Positions 1-9,275 are shown, counted from the first letter of the stretch. The stretch is DNA of 64,000 nucleotides from Methylobacillus caricis (GCF_020532705.1 NZ_JAJAVD010000001.1:248001-312000), one strand, 5' to 3'. Numbers and translations are program-made. Notes: generated by a model not told the origin, from the sequence alone.

Positions 1-78
1 GGGGACCAGTCCATTAAGCTTGCGCCAAGCTTGATACAAAGCTTGGTAGTTAAAACAACTTTAAACTAGGAGGCTAAA

Positions 79-1035
79 ATGGCGACGGTTCACAATGATG
101 TAATCAGCACGAGTGCTGACGGATTGATTTCACGCATTTCATGGCGTGCAATATTGGCGGGTTTAGCTGTTGCAGTGGCTGTGCAATTGATTCTGAGTTT
201 GCTTGGTACCGGCATTGGCTTCAGTTTTGTGGATCCGGTTGAAGCCGGGGCCACTCCTTCGGCCAGTAGTTTTGGTATTGGGGCAGCCTTGTGGTGGGTT
301 GTGTCGTGGATACTCTCATTGGTTGCCGGTTCTATTGTGGCTGTTTTTTCATCTGATGTGATCACCCGTTGCCGCGGTGCCTTGCTGGGGATTGTCATTT
401 GGGCTCTGGCAACCATTGTTGGCGCTTGTGTGTTCAGTAACCTGGTGGGTGGTGCGTTCAAAACAGCGGGCGCCGCTGTTGGCGTTGCCGGGACAGGAGC
501 TGCGGCTGCTGGCGCAATGCTGGCCACAGGCGATGGGCAATCTGCCTCTGAACTTGGCTTTGATGACTTGAAGTTCCAGATACAGGATTTCATTCGTAAT
601 GCCAAAGGCAGCATCGACCAGCAAATTGCCGAGGGCGCCAGTGATACCGACACCCCACCTGCATCTAATAATAGGCGTGGTGAGTCAAATGCCCGTCATG
701 GGCAGCATGCGGTTTATTGGCAGGCATTGACCAAGTATCTGTCGAATACGGATGAAGCCAGCAAGGCGGTAGACCGGGAGCGCGTAGTGGCTACTCTTGC
801 AGACGCTGCCGGTGTTTCCAAAGATCAGGCTGATGCCGAGGTGCAGAAGCTAGAGGCTGCATATGAGCAAGCCAAGCAGAAAGCCAAGGAAGCCGCAGAC
901 AAGGCAGCCAGCGCTGCCGCTCATTTTGCTTTGTGGGCAACGCTTGGTTTTATCCTAAGTCTCCTGGCGGCTGCACTTGCGGGTTCATACACTGCTCGCA
1001 GCCTTACCCCAGTTAACGTCAACCGTACATATTAA
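79..1035 (+). CDS. Membrane protein of unknown function, 318 aa
   Basis: I do not recognise a specific function. The protein has hydrophobic segments near residues 22-45, 70-95, 100-125 and 135-150, a long polar, Ala/Lys-rich stretch (about 160-275) that looks helical or coiled-coil, and a last membrane segment around 282-305. An AGGAGG ribosome site lies just before the ATG. A 23-codon membrane peptide gene follows 13 bases later and a strong terminator closes the pair, so the two are probably one transcript. The layout suggests an inner-membrane protein with a large soluble insert. Role unknown. Confidence 0.75.
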   Translation: MATVHNDVISTSADGLISRISWRAILAGLAVAVAVQLILSLLGTGIGFSFVDPVEAGATPSASSFGIGAALWWVVSWILSLVAGSIVAVFSSDVITRCRGALLGIVIWALATIVGACVFSNLVGGAFKTAGAAVGVAGTGAAAAGAMLATGDGQSASELGFDDLKFQIQDFIRNAKGSIDQQIAEGASDTDTPPASNNRRGESNARHGQHAVYWQALTKYLSNTDEASKAVDRERVVATLADAAGVSKDQADAEVQKLEAAYEQAKQKAKEAADKAASAAAHFALWATLGFILSLLAAALAGSYTARSLTPVNVNRTY

Positions 1036-1048
1036 AAGGAGTGTTCTT

Positions 1049-1120
1049 ATGCCTTATATCATTGCATGGCTGCTAGGTGTGCCTGCCATTGTGCTGGTAT
1101 TGATCTGGTTGGTTTTCTAA
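1049..1120 (+). CDS. 23-aa hydrophobic membrane peptide
   Basis: This short frame begins MPYIIAWLLG and is almost wholly hydrophobic, enough for a single membrane span. An AAGGAGTG ribosome site lies a few bases before the ATG. It sits between the upstream membrane protein and a rho-independent terminator, which supports real translation. From memory, peptides of this kind (MP-I-AWLLG-P pattern) recur in proteobacteria without a known role. It could be a small partner or stabiliser of the upstream protein; that is inference. Confidence 0.6.
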   Translation: MPYIIAWLLGVPAIVLVLIWLVF

Positions 1121-1143
1121 CTCCAAATTAATCTCAGTTTAAG

Positions 1144-1173
1144 CGCCCATATCTCCCCGATATGGGCGTTTTT
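1144..1173 (+). terminator. Rho-independent terminator
   Basis: A perfect 9-bp stem (1144-1152 with 1160-1168) with a 7-base loop is followed by a T run. It ends the transcript of the 318-aa membrane protein and its small downstream peptide. Confidence 0.85.
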
Positions 1174-1402
1174 ATTGGTGCGATTGACGTGTCGGTATTC
1201 TCTGACAATAAGTTAATCGCCAGTCCTATATTCCCTGTTTTTTATCTGGTTAATATATACCAACGATAACAAAACATGATTCGCAGGGTAAACGCCCTGC
1301 CAGGTTTTGTTGGTAAATGCGCCACAAGCCAGTGTGCATGAAAAAGGCAATTACTTGGATAGAGCGAACCTGATTGCGTCAGATGATAAGGAGATAAGGA
1401 TA

Positions 1403-1693
1403 ATGAAGAAATCCTGCATAATGACAAACATTTTATTGATCACTTTCCTGTCTGCAATTGCAGGTGCTGCAGGCGCAGGGGAACTCTGCTATAGCGAATT
1501 GAAGCATGCCTTCCCAGTACATGGAGATACCAAAGGCTTGCTTAGCATCGGTGTATATCAGGCACCAGTTAAGAATGGTATCCAGCAAAGTCAGCCTACA
1601 CAGTTCAAGCGTTATCAAAAGCCGGTGTTGTCGGAAAAAGGGACCTGTCTCTATAAGCCTTCTGGTTTCAAGAGTTCCTCAATCAAGATGTAA
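1403..1693 (+). CDS. Small secreted protein, 96 aa
   Basis: Unrecognised. The ATG at 1403 was chosen over an in-frame upstream ATG (1307) because it follows AAGGAGATAAGG and directly starts a signal peptide: MKKSC, a hydrophobic core to about residue 22, then an AGA-type cleavage region. The mature part is about 70 residues, with two cysteines (in ELCYSEL and GTCLYKP) that could form a disulfide in the periplasm. No catalytic motif is visible. Confidence 0.55.
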   Translation: MKKSCIMTNILLITFLSAIAGAAGAGELCYSELKHAFPVHGDTKGLLSIGVYQAPVKNGIQQSQPTQFKRYQKPVLSEKGTCLYKPSGFKSSSIKM

Positions 1694-1779
1694 CGCTTGA
1701 TGGTGTGCTTGCGTTATAGGACGCAGCATTCTTTGCTTTAACCGGCTTTTCATCATTTATCTTCACCATAAGGGATCAT

Positions 1780-2121
1780 ATGCGTTTGTCGAAATCAAAG
1801 TTCTTTGCAGCGATTATCCTGCTCATCCTCGTCTGGGTGGCCTTTACACAAATCCGGATGGTGGATGGTAGCGCGGTGGATACGGCAAAGGCCGCAGCAT
1901 TAAAGGAAATTGAGAATTCTGAAACTGCCAAGTTTGACAACATTGAAAAGATTGAACACGGTGAAACCACTGTTGTTTGCGGGCAATATTCGGTCAAGGA
2001 TGCTGGGGGAAACTATACCCAGCCCAGGAATTTCTCGGTAATCGTGCAGGAGCCTAACTCCAAATTCAGCGAGAGTGAGGAAGACTTTAACCAGTATTGC
2101 TCCTTGCCTGGTAAAAGATAG
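1780..2121 (+). CDS. Small membrane-anchored or secreted protein, 113 aa
   Basis: Unrecognised. A basic start (MRLSKSKFF) followed by a hydrophobic segment at about residues 9-24 looks like a signal anchor or signal peptide. The rest is soluble, with two cysteines (VVCGQYSVK and QYCSLPG near the C-terminus) suggesting a disulfide-bonded periplasmic domain. The ATG follows AAGGGATC. A bidirectional terminator lies just downstream. Confidence 0.6.
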   Translation: MRLSKSKFFAAIILLILVWVAFTQIRMVDGSAVDTAKAAALKEIENSETAKFDNIEKIEHGETTVVCGQYSVKDAGGNYTQPRNFSVIVQEPNSKFSESEEDFNQYCSLPGKR

Positions 2122-2141
2122 CACAATAGATACAGCTCAAT

Positions 2142-2177
2142 AAAAAGCCCCACCGCGATGCGCGTGTGGGGCTTTTT
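2142..2177. terminator. Bidirectional terminator between convergent genes
   Basis: The stem AAAAAGCCCCAC (2142-2153) pairs with GTGGGGCTTTTT (2166-2177). Both strands have a T run after the stem, so it can stop the 113-aa gene on plus and the SRAP-like gene on minus. Confidence 0.85.
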
Positions 2178-2191
2178 ACGTTTGAATGTGT

Positions 2192-2617
2192 TTAATGATT
2201 AATGGGGGCAATCAATGGCCAGCGATCATCTATCCAGGCATATTCTTCTGGTGGTTCTGTGGTCACTACATAAATACGGCGTTCATGGTGGTGTGTTGCG
2301 ATGATGCCCTGGATCGCGTGATCCTCTGGAATATCAATCCAATGAGATTTCCTGGATTTGTCCCTTTCCATGAACTCATGCCCCATGATGCTGACTGTTT
2401 CAGGCTTTAGCTTGTCCCATTTGCCTTGTTCGAGTGAGCTCTTGCGGGCCCAGCCGCCAATGAAGAATCCACCTTCTTTTTCCTCAAGGCTGTTACCCCA
2501 GCGTAACCATTTGATTTTCCCATCTACATGCCTGATAGGTAAGGCTGAGAGGAGATTGGGGAATACAATTTTTCTCTCTACCCCTGATGGGTCAGTGAAC
2601 TTGACGCCTCTACACAT
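2192..2617 (-). CDS. SRAP/YedK-like protein, 141 aa
   Basis: Probable short member of the SRAP group (YedK/HMCES), which covalently binds abasic sites in single-stranded DNA through Cys2. I chose the ATG at 2617 so that the protein begins MCRG with cysteine at position 2; GGAAGGAAG just upstream is its ribosome site, while the upstream TTG alternative would lie inside that site. Family-like patterns seen are PNLLSALP, WLRWG, GGWARKSS and RIYVVT. It is shorter than YedK (about 220 aa), and the usual HxRMP end is replaced by DDRWPLI, so chemistry is uncertain. Confidence 0.55.
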   Translation of the reverse strand: MCRGVKFTDPSGVERKIVFPNLLSALPIRHVDGKIKWLRWGNSLEEKEGGFFIGGWARKSSLEQGKWDKLKPETVSIMGHEFMERDKSRKSHWIDIPEDHAIQGIIATHHHERRIYVVTTEPPEEYAWIDDRWPLIAPINH

Positions 2618-3068
2618 GATGCTTCCTTCCAATATCCGTAGCTAAAATCAGTTTACGCATATCGTATTAAGAATTGATTAAACCATGGAAGTGGCTATAG
2701 TCCGAACATCGTGTAGGAATTAACTTATTGACAATGCACTATTGGCTTCACAGGCGGATACCTGTGTATATAGGCATTTTTACAGGAAAGTAAAATTATA
2801 TGACGTCCACAATATCACAATGGCCAGTACAGTCACTTCCAAAAGTGTTAGCTTGAACATTATGCTGCTCCAGATTTTTGGATATCAACTTATGATAAGT
2901 AAATCTGGCAGCCACTGTAATGAGCGATCTTCTGATTTGAGTGTAAGAAAAGGCCGAAGCGTAATTCCATTATCTGGAATTGTGTAAGTGTTATATTTCT
3001 ATATATTGAAATAAAGCGTTTTGGCATACTGTGATATATGTTTTTACCCTATTGGAGCAACGCTAACG
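2618..3068. other. Intergenic region, promoter candidate only
   Basis: This is an AT-rich stretch between two genes that both point away from it. Short frames here lack ribosome sites and look random. The only structure noted is an inverted repeat, AATTCCA / TGGAATT (2963-2969 and 2975-2981), about 90 bases before the sugar dehydrogenase start. It could be an operator. Confidence 0.4.
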
Positions 3069-5018
3069 ATGAATAAATCTATCAATATGAAGCGCCTGGT
3101 CATTGCTTTGTCATTGGGCTGGGCAACCAGTCTTGCACACGCAGACATCAAGGACGTGGAAGCCAATATCAGCCGCCTGAAAGTGCCCCAGGGCTTCAAT
3201 GTGGAGGTTTACGCTGAAGTGCCAGGGGCTCGCCAAATGGCCTTGGGGACGAATGGCACGGTGTATGTCGGTACACGTGGCAGCAAGGTTTACGCCGTGG
3301 TCGACAAGAACAAGGACCACAAGGCTGATGAAGTGGTTACCATTCTTGATGATCTCTCTGTCGGCAATGGCGTCGCCATGATAGATGGCAACCTCTATGT
3401 CGCCGAGCAGAACCGCATTGCGCGGTATGCAGCGCCTGATTTCGACCTTACCCTGCCTTTCAAGCAAATGCGCGAGGTGATCTATGACAAACTGCCCAAT
3501 AAGGCACACCACGGTTGGCGTTATATCACTTTCGGGCCTGATAAGAAGCTTTACGTCACCGTTGGAGCGCCCTGCAACGTCTGCGACCCGCAAGGGGTGG
3601 AAGCCTCTATTTTGCGTATGGATGCCGATGGCAAGAATGTAGAGGTTTTTGCCAAGGGGGTTAGAAACTCTGTGGGTATGGATTTCCAGCCTGGTACTGG
3701 CTTGCTGCATTTCACGGACAATGGTGTGGATATGATGGGGGATGATGTTCCTCCCGATGAAATGAATGCTGCGCCGCAGGCTGGCCTGCATTTCGGCTTT
3801 CCTTACGTGATTGGCCGTGATGCCCGTCCCAAGGACTGGCAAAACAAGAAGCCGCCTCAGGCGTTGACTCCTCCTGTGGTCGAGTTCCAGGCCCACAGCG
3901 CCAACCTGGGCTTCAAGTTCTATACCGGCAAGCAGTTCCCAAGTGAATACCAGGGCAATGCAATTGTGGCCCAGCATGGTTCATGGAACCGCAGTGCGCC
4001 TGTAGGGTATCAGCTCATGCGTGTGGAGTTTGACGAGAACCACAAGGTAAAATCCAAGCAAGTCTTTATCGAGGGCTGGCTGAATGATGGGGAAGCCTGG
4101 GGCCGTCCTACCGATGTCCTGCAGCTCAATGATGGATCATTGCTGGTATCCGATGACTATAGCGGCGTGATTTATCGCATTAGCTATGGCGAGAAAGAGA
4201 AAGGCTCAACCCCTGTATCTGGCGCCGGCAAGAAAGTAACAGGCCTGAAAATGCCTGAGTCCGCTATTGCACATCCAGATGGCCGAGTGTTTGTGACTGA
4301 AATCGGCGAGTTTGGTAAAAATGGAGACGGCAAGGTTACCGTGATCCAGCAGGATGGCAGTTCCAGCACGCTGGCAGATGGCTTGAATGACCCCAAGGGC
4401 ATAGACTTGTTCAACAATCAGCTCTATATCGCTGATGTTGATCAGGTGGTGCGTGTTGGGTTGGATGGCAGTAAAACTATCATTGCCAAGCCAACTGATT
4501 TCCAGCAAAAACCGATCTTCCTCAATGATGTCGAGATTGATGGCGAAGGAAATGTCTATGTGTCTGACAGTGGTGATGACAACGGCAAACAGGCTGCCAT
4601 CTACAAAATCACTCAGGCCGGCAAGATTACACAGGTCATTAACGAGAAATCAGGTATCAAACGCCCTAACGGCTTATTGATGGATGGCCCGGGTAAATTG
4701 CTGGTGGCTGACTTTGGAACAGGCAAGCTGTTCCAGGTAATGCTCAATGACCAGTCGTCTAAGGCAAAAGCAACAGTCACCTTGTTGAACAGCGGTTTTG
4801 GTGGCGCTGATGGCCTGGTGCGGGATACCGATGGTCTGCTCTATATCAGTGACTGGGCCGGCGGCAATGTCTGGCAGCTGGGTGAGCCAAAAGCCACGCC
4901 GCAACTGATCTCTAGCGGGCATCAATCTGCGGCTGATATTGCCTTGTCTGCGGATGGCAAGTATCTGCTTATTCCGGATATGAAAGCCGGCGAGCTCGTA
5001 TCCCTACCAATTAAATAA
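3069..5018 (+). CDS. PQQ-dependent sugar (sorbosone) dehydrogenase-like, two-propeller protein
   Basis: Probable periplasmic quinoprotein dehydrogenase of the soluble glucose / L-sorbosone dehydrogenase family, oxidising sugars or aldoses and passing electrons to the respiratory chain. A signal peptide (MNKSINMKRL, hydrophobic core, AHA/D cleavage) is followed by a six-bladed propeller domain to about residue 385 with family patterns such as HHGWRYI, APCNVC and GSWNRS. A second region (about 400-649) has NHL/SMP-30-like repeats (PKGIDL, YIADVDQV, YVSDSGDD, YISDWAGG). Most relatives have only the first domain. No CXXCH heme site is present. An in-frame ATG at 3087 is an alternative start. Confidence 0.8.
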   Translation: MNKSINMKRLVIALSLGWATSLAHADIKDVEANISRLKVPQGFNVEVYAEVPGARQMALGTNGTVYVGTRGSKVYAVVDKNKDHKADEVVTILDDLSVGNGVAMIDGNLYVAEQNRIARYAAPDFDLTLPFKQMREVIYDKLPNKAHHGWRYITFGPDKKLYVTVGAPCNVCDPQGVEASILRMDADGKNVEVFAKGVRNSVGMDFQPGTGLLHFTDNGVDMMGDDVPPDEMNAAPQAGLHFGFPYVIGRDARPKDWQNKKPPQALTPPVVEFQAHSANLGFKFYTGKQFPSEYQGNAIVAQHGSWNRSAPVGYQLMRVEFDENHKVKSKQVFIEGWLNDGEAWGRPTDVLQLNDGSLLVSDDYSGVIYRISYGEKEKGSTPVSGAGKKVTGLKMPESAIAHPDGRVFVTEIGEFGKNGDGKVTVIQQDGSSSTLADGLNDPKGIDLFNNQLYIADVDQVVRVGLDGSKTIIAKPTDFQQKPIFLNDVEIDGEGNVYVSDSGDDNGKQAAIYKITQAGKITQVINEKSGIKRPNGLLMDGPGKLLVADFGTGKLFQVMLNDQSSKAKATVTLLNSGFGGADGLVRDTDGLLYISDWAGGNVWQLGEPKATPQLISSGHQSAADIALSADGKYLLIPDMKAGELVSLPIK

Positions 5019-5030
5019 AACATGGCAATA

Positions 5031-5056
5031 AAAAGCTGGCAATTGCCAGCTTTTTT
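5031..5056 (+). terminator. Rho-independent terminator
   Basis: A self-complementary AGCTGGCAATTGCCAGCT stem followed by six T residues, 12 bases after the sugar dehydrogenase stop. Confidence 0.85.
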
Positions 5057-5159
5057 ATTGGAGCTATTAGGGACGCTATGATGCTAGCAGAAATGCTTGA
5101 TACATCGGGCAATTGATCTCTAGCGCACGGCCCTATGGATTTTCTTGGGATTTTCTTGA

Positions 5160-6356
5160 TCAGGTTTGTGCCCAAAGATGCTTAAAGTCCCTGATTGACC
5201 ATGCCTTTGGATCTTCATAACTGATAATTTCCTCCTGACTTTGTGATAGTTCAATGATTTCCGAAGGAATGTATCCATTACTCCGTGTAGAGAAAAATAC
5301 TTTCACCTTGGGTTTGAGTAGATTGTTTGCATTTTGCTCCAGGACAACGGCTAATCTGCCTGACTTCAGTTTGACCAGACTCCCATTGGGATATATGCCC
5401 AGGCATTTGATAAAGGCTTTAAGCAAAACGGGATCAAAATGGCCTTGCCATTTCGACATCTTTTTTAATGAGATTGTTGGTTCCCAGCCACTTTTATAGG
5501 ACCTGTTGGATGTAATGGCGTCATATACATCACAAATGGCCCCCATTGTTGCAAACAGGCTGAGCTCTTCGCCTTTTAACTTGTGGGGATAGCCGTTTCC
5601 ATCAATTCTTTCATGGTGATGAAGGCATACATCCAGGCATACCTCATCCATGATGTTGTTGACATTCAATATGTCATAACCGCGTTCAGGGTGGGTTTGA
5701 CCTCGAGGAACTCTTCATCAGACAGGCTGCCAGGCTTGTCCAGAATGCCATTATCAATTTGCATTTTCCCTACGTCATGAAATAGACCAGCGAGCCCAGC
5801 TTGCCTGACTTGGTCCTCTTCCAGTTTCAGTTGCCTGGCTAATGCAACCATCAGGGCACATACAGCGACAGAGTGCATGTAAGTGTAGTCATCCTTGTTT
5901 TTCAGCCTGACCAGGCTGGTGATCGCGCCTACATTGCGAGCAACCAATGCAGAGATATCATCGACCAGGACCAGAGCCTGCTCCGATGAAACCGCTTTAC
6001 CCATCCGTACTTCAGCAAACATTTTGCTGACAGCGCTTTTGCTTGCACCAACAATCTTTGGTGCCTCAGCCATTTCCTGCTCAATCGGTACGGGTGAGAT
6101 GGTGGCTGATGGCTGAGCAACAGGCTTCGGCGGGAGTGGTTCAGGTTGGGATGGCGATGAGGTGGCAAGGATGTCATCCCCGCGATCGGTGTCAATGATC
6201 AGGCTGGTAATGGAGCTATTTTTTTATTTTGTTTAAATCCGACAGGTCTTCCAGCAAGAAGGATTTCCGCCAGAATGGATGTTCTATCCATGAGCCCTCG
6301 AGTTTTTGTACAAACATACCTAGTTTCAAGTCTGAAGTAGAAATTATTTTTAGCAT
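5160..6356 (-). pseudogene. HD-GYP c-di-GMP phosphodiesterase, split by two frameshifts
   Basis: When joined across frames this is a complete DUF3391 plus HD-GYP protein of about 398 aa, a family that hydrolyses cyclic di-GMP. The N-terminal DUF3391 part (from ATG 6356, ribosome site GGGGA) gives LKLGMFVQ and WIEHPFWR, then stops at 6216. Removing one base from the 7-T run at 6219-6225 continues it as SSITSLIIDTDRG. The HD part has GLFHDVGKMQ. At 5696-5698 one base is missing; adding it gives THPERGYD, then HHERIDGNGYP (GYP motif) to the stop at 5160. All motifs are preserved, so either this is a very recent inactivation or the calls reflect homopolymer sequencing errors. Confidence 0.85.
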
Positions 6357-6718
6357 TTTCCCCGACCAATCAGCTCAAATTTTGAAGTAATTGTTATTGC
6401 AAACTTTACTGTTAATTATCATCCTTTCTTCATGAGCTTGCAGTAAATTTGGGTGAGGCAGATGCCCTTTTCGAAGGCGTACTTACTTGTTTGAGAGCTT
6501 GCGATGTCTCCTTTTTTATCTTTTCATCAGCATCCATTCTGTTTGCTTTAGGCAGAGATTTTTCAATAGAGAATTCAACACGAAGATAACGGTATGTGAG
6601 GGATTTATCTGCAAGGACTTTTTAGCGCTCCCTATGATGGCTCACGCGCTAGCCTCAAGTGCCGTAGCCGTTACCGGGAGGTGTTCAGTATGCTGTAGCC
6701 ACTTGGCTGGCAGGATGT
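6357..6718. other. Intergenic region, no gene recognised
   Basis: It lies between the 3' end of the aldoxime dehydratase gene and the start of the HD-GYP gene, both on minus. It must hold the HD-GYP promoter. A 35-codon minus frame (starting MDADEKIKKE near 6530) is visible but has no supporting signal. Nothing else stands out. Confidence 0.4.
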
Positions 6719-7777
6719 TTAACTTGTGTAGACAGCATTCAACATTCCTGTAGCGGGATGGCAGTTGATGTATTCGTAGCTTTGCTCGCCAGCGCTCACG
6801 ATTGCCACTTCATGGTAGGTTCTTAATTTCGCCTCGGCACCAAGCTTATTCATGTAGGCGTGGGCGGCACCAAAAATTCTCAGGTGTGTGACATGGGACG
6901 ATGCCCATTTTTCCAGGTCATCCAAACCTCGCCAAAAACTCAGGCCAAAACTTTGGCGGCTATCATTTCCGGAATTATTCAGAATCTTGGCATACCGGTT
7001 ACTGAAGCATCCAATCTCCATACCTTGCTTGTGCAAATACTCCATGCCTTTCTCTAAGGAAGGCTGCATTTCTTGGATGTAAAGCTTGGCCTCTTCTAGA
7101 TCTGCGTCACTCCAGTTTTGGCCAGAACGGATAACACATAAGTTCTCGTGCGGGACTATTTTTTGCCTAACATCCTGTATTAATGTGGGGTAGCCATTAG
7201 GCATTAACGAGCTGGTTTGTGATGCAGGTATCCTGTCGCGCATGGAACCCCAATAGGCATGCTCCTTAATCTCACCACTCATGGCTCTTGCCAAACGTCC
7301 TAAGGCCTCTGGCTCGGGTGTGGAGTAATGAGTTTCAAAATGGGTAGTTCTAGGCATGATGACTTCTTTGAAATAACCTAACCCATCGGTTTCTCTTTCC
7401 TCAGATTCCCACCACGCCTTGATCCCTGATGATGAAGTCCAACTGTTGTAGCTTTCAACATCTGACCAATACAGCGTATATAGATGGTTGGTAAACCCAT
7501 TTCTATCAAAGAAGATAGCGTGATCCCAATAGCCAGCCGGGTGGTGCTTCAGCAATTTCTCTATGCAATGCGAGGCATCGGTAAATTTATCCAAATGATC
7601 ATCGATCTTGGCCTGTACGCCCAGATAACAAATAACAACTTGGGTGACAGACTGATCGAACCTGGCTACATAGGTAGGATAAGGAAGCTCTTTCTCATTC
7701 CTCGAATGCATGGGACATAACCCAGGAATTTTTAAATGTCCTGGGATTGCTGACTCTAATTTAAATTTATCTGACAT
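6719..7777 (-). CDS. oxd: Aldoxime dehydratase (phenylacetaldoxime dehydratase family)
   Basis: Heme enzyme that dehydrates aldoximes (R-CH=NOH) to nitriles. At 352 aa it has the usual family length (about 350). Family signatures seen are the N-terminal CPMHSRNEKELPYP, the central GYWDHAIFFDRNGF and SGIKAWWES, and the C-terminal WASSHVTHLRIFG (about 292-304), which supplies the proximal heme histidine, with YHEV (His about 322) as the candidate distal histidine. The ATG at 7777 overlaps the symporter stop by 11 bases, so translation is probably coupled. The upstream TTG is less likely. It is cytoplasmic. It sits in an operon with a transporter, divergent from a LuxR regulator. Confidence 0.88.
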   Translation of the reverse strand: MSDKFKLESAIPGHLKIPGLCPMHSRNEKELPYPTYVARFDQSVTQVVICYLGVQAKIDDHLDKFTDASHCIEKLLKHHPAGYWDHAIFFDRNGFTNHLYTLYWSDVESYNSWTSSSGIKAWWESEERETDGLGYFKEVIMPRTTHFETHYSTPEPEALGRLARAMSGEIKEHAYWGSMRDRIPASQTSSLMPNGYPTLIQDVRQKIVPHENLCVIRSGQNWSDADLEEAKLYIQEMQPSLEKGMEYLHKQGMEIGCFSNRYAKILNNSGNDSRQSFGLSFWRGLDDLEKWASSHVTHLRIFGAAHAYMNKLGAEAKLRTYHEVAIVSAGEQSYEYINCHPATGMLNAVYTS

Positions 7778-9275
7778 TGGCTGTATCAACTATTTGCTGA
7801 TGGCTTTGGCTCTTGGAGTCAGAAACCCTGAATAGGGCTTCCACTCTTGATTGTTCTTCGCCAGAGTGAGGAACTAGGTAGGCTGCAGCGATATAAATAA
7901 CCAGATTAACTGCCAATCCAATTAGCCCTGAAGTGATTCCATAGGTTTGCCCCAATATGTCTACATACCCCATCTCCAGGGTAATGGCCGTTACAAATCC
8001 AGCAATCATCCCAACTATGGCTCCCAGTGCATTGCCTTTTTTCCAGAAGATTCCCAGGAATTGAGGGACTGCCAACTGGATGATTCCTTGATAAGCGAGG
8101 ACTGCCAAGGAGAACAGGGTGGGCAACTTCATGCAGGCAAGCCAGGCAGAGAGGGCTGTGAGCAATACCATGCCAAATTTGGCGACAAAAATTAATTGGG
8201 GATGTGACAATGTCCTGTAATTGCCAATCAGGTCATTGGCTATCTGAGCTCCTGTCGCCTGAATGTTTCCATCAATGTGTCCCATTGATGCTGCGAGCAG
8301 AATGACCCCAGCAATACCCAACAGGAATACTCCTCCCGCTTCCTGGGAAACTAGGAACCAGACGTCTGTGGGTTGAGCAGCAACACTGGGCAGGACAGAA
8401 GAAAACATGCCAAACAAGAGCAGCGCGGATCCAAATACCAGCGATAAAGGCATAGCAAGTGCTGCAGATTTCTTCAGACTGTGTACGCTATCGGCAGTGA
8501 AGAGTCTCACGAATATATAGGGCCAACACCAACCGCCTACAGTGCCTGTCAGTATCAAGCTGAATACGTAGAACGGCCCTTCTTTGGAGCCAAAGTCTGG
8601 CAGCGAGAACATTTCGGGCTCAAGTGTGGAAAGGCTGCTTCCTTTTTCATAGATGAGCCACAGGATTAATCCCACCAATACCAAGGTACCAATCAGATAG
8701 GCAACGATGCCTTGCGCCATGTCTGATATCACAACACCACGCATCCCCATACGTACTGTCCAGACTTGCCGTAGGGCGATCAGCAACACGCCTAAAATTA
8801 CGGCGGTTGAGAAACTTAACGTGCCTAGGGACATGTATTGAAATAATCCGCCTAATGCCTGCATGCCGAGTACCAGCCAGGGGATTCCTGAGATGATCCC
8901 AATGATGGCGGCAATCGTTCTTATATGTTTGGAGTTGTACCTGAGCGAAAAGAGATCTGGCTGGGTCTTCAGATCAAACTGCTTACCCCACACCCACACT
9001 CTCTGCGCCATTGCATACATCAACACAACCGTGAGCAAGCTATACACCAATACATAGAACGAAATGACACCGCTTGCTGCAGCCAAACCGCCAAATGCCG
9101 TGAACATTGCCCCTGGATACCAGGTGTTAAGAAATGACATCGCTTGGAATTTGGCGTTAAAAGACCGCCCACCTACCGCATAGTCCGTGAAGGACTGGTC
9201 CTTTCTTTTTGTGAGTTGCAGGATCAGCACAATCACTGCAAAGAAAGCCAGCATTAACCCAAATGTAATGATCAT
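7767..9275 (-). CDS. Sodium:solute symporter (SSS family)
   Basis: 502-aa inner-membrane permease with about 12-13 hydrophobic helices. It has SSS-family features: FTDYAVGGRSFN near the N-terminus, WYPGAMFTAFGG, and AASMGHIDGNIQATGAQ in the middle. Family members import small organic solutes with Na+. Its start overlaps the stop of the small DUF3311 gene (ATGA) and its end overlaps the aldoxime dehydratase gene, so the three form one coupled operon. By context the substrate is likely an aldoxime, nitrile or related carboxylate; that is inference. Confidence 0.85.
   Translation of the reverse strand: MIITFGLMLAFFAVIVLILQLTKRKDQSFTDYAVGGRSFNAKFQAMSFLNTWYPGAMFTAFGGLAAASGVISFYVLVYSLLTVVLMYAMAQRVWVWGKQFDLKTQPDLFSLRYNSKHIRTIAAIIGIISGIPWLVLGMQALGGLFQYMSLGTLSFSTAVILGVLLIALRQVWTVRMGMRGVVISDMAQGIVAYLIGTLVLVGLILWLIYEKGSSLSTLEPEMFSLPDFGSKEGPFYVFSLILTGTVGGWCWPYIFVRLFTADSVHSLKKSAALAMPLSLVFGSALLLFGMFSSVLPSVAAQPTDVWFLVSQEAGGVFLLGIAGVILLAASMGHIDGNIQATGAQIANDLIGNYRTLSHPQLIFVAKFGMVLLTALSAWLACMKLPTLFSLAVLAYQGIIQLAVPQFLGIFWKKGNALGAIVGMIAGFVTAITLEMGYVDILGQTYGITSGLIGLAVNLVIYIAAAYLVPHSGEEQSRVEALFRVSDSKSQSHQQIVDTANVR

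Noticed and set aside
2742-2987. 81-codon plus frame upstream of the sugar dehydrogenase
   Set aside because: No ribosome site, no protein-like pattern, and an AT-rich intergenic context.
6487-6753. 88-codon plus frame between HD-GYP and the aldoxime dehydratase gene
   Set aside because: It overlaps the real aldoxime dehydratase 3' end antisense and has no ribosome site or recognisable pattern.
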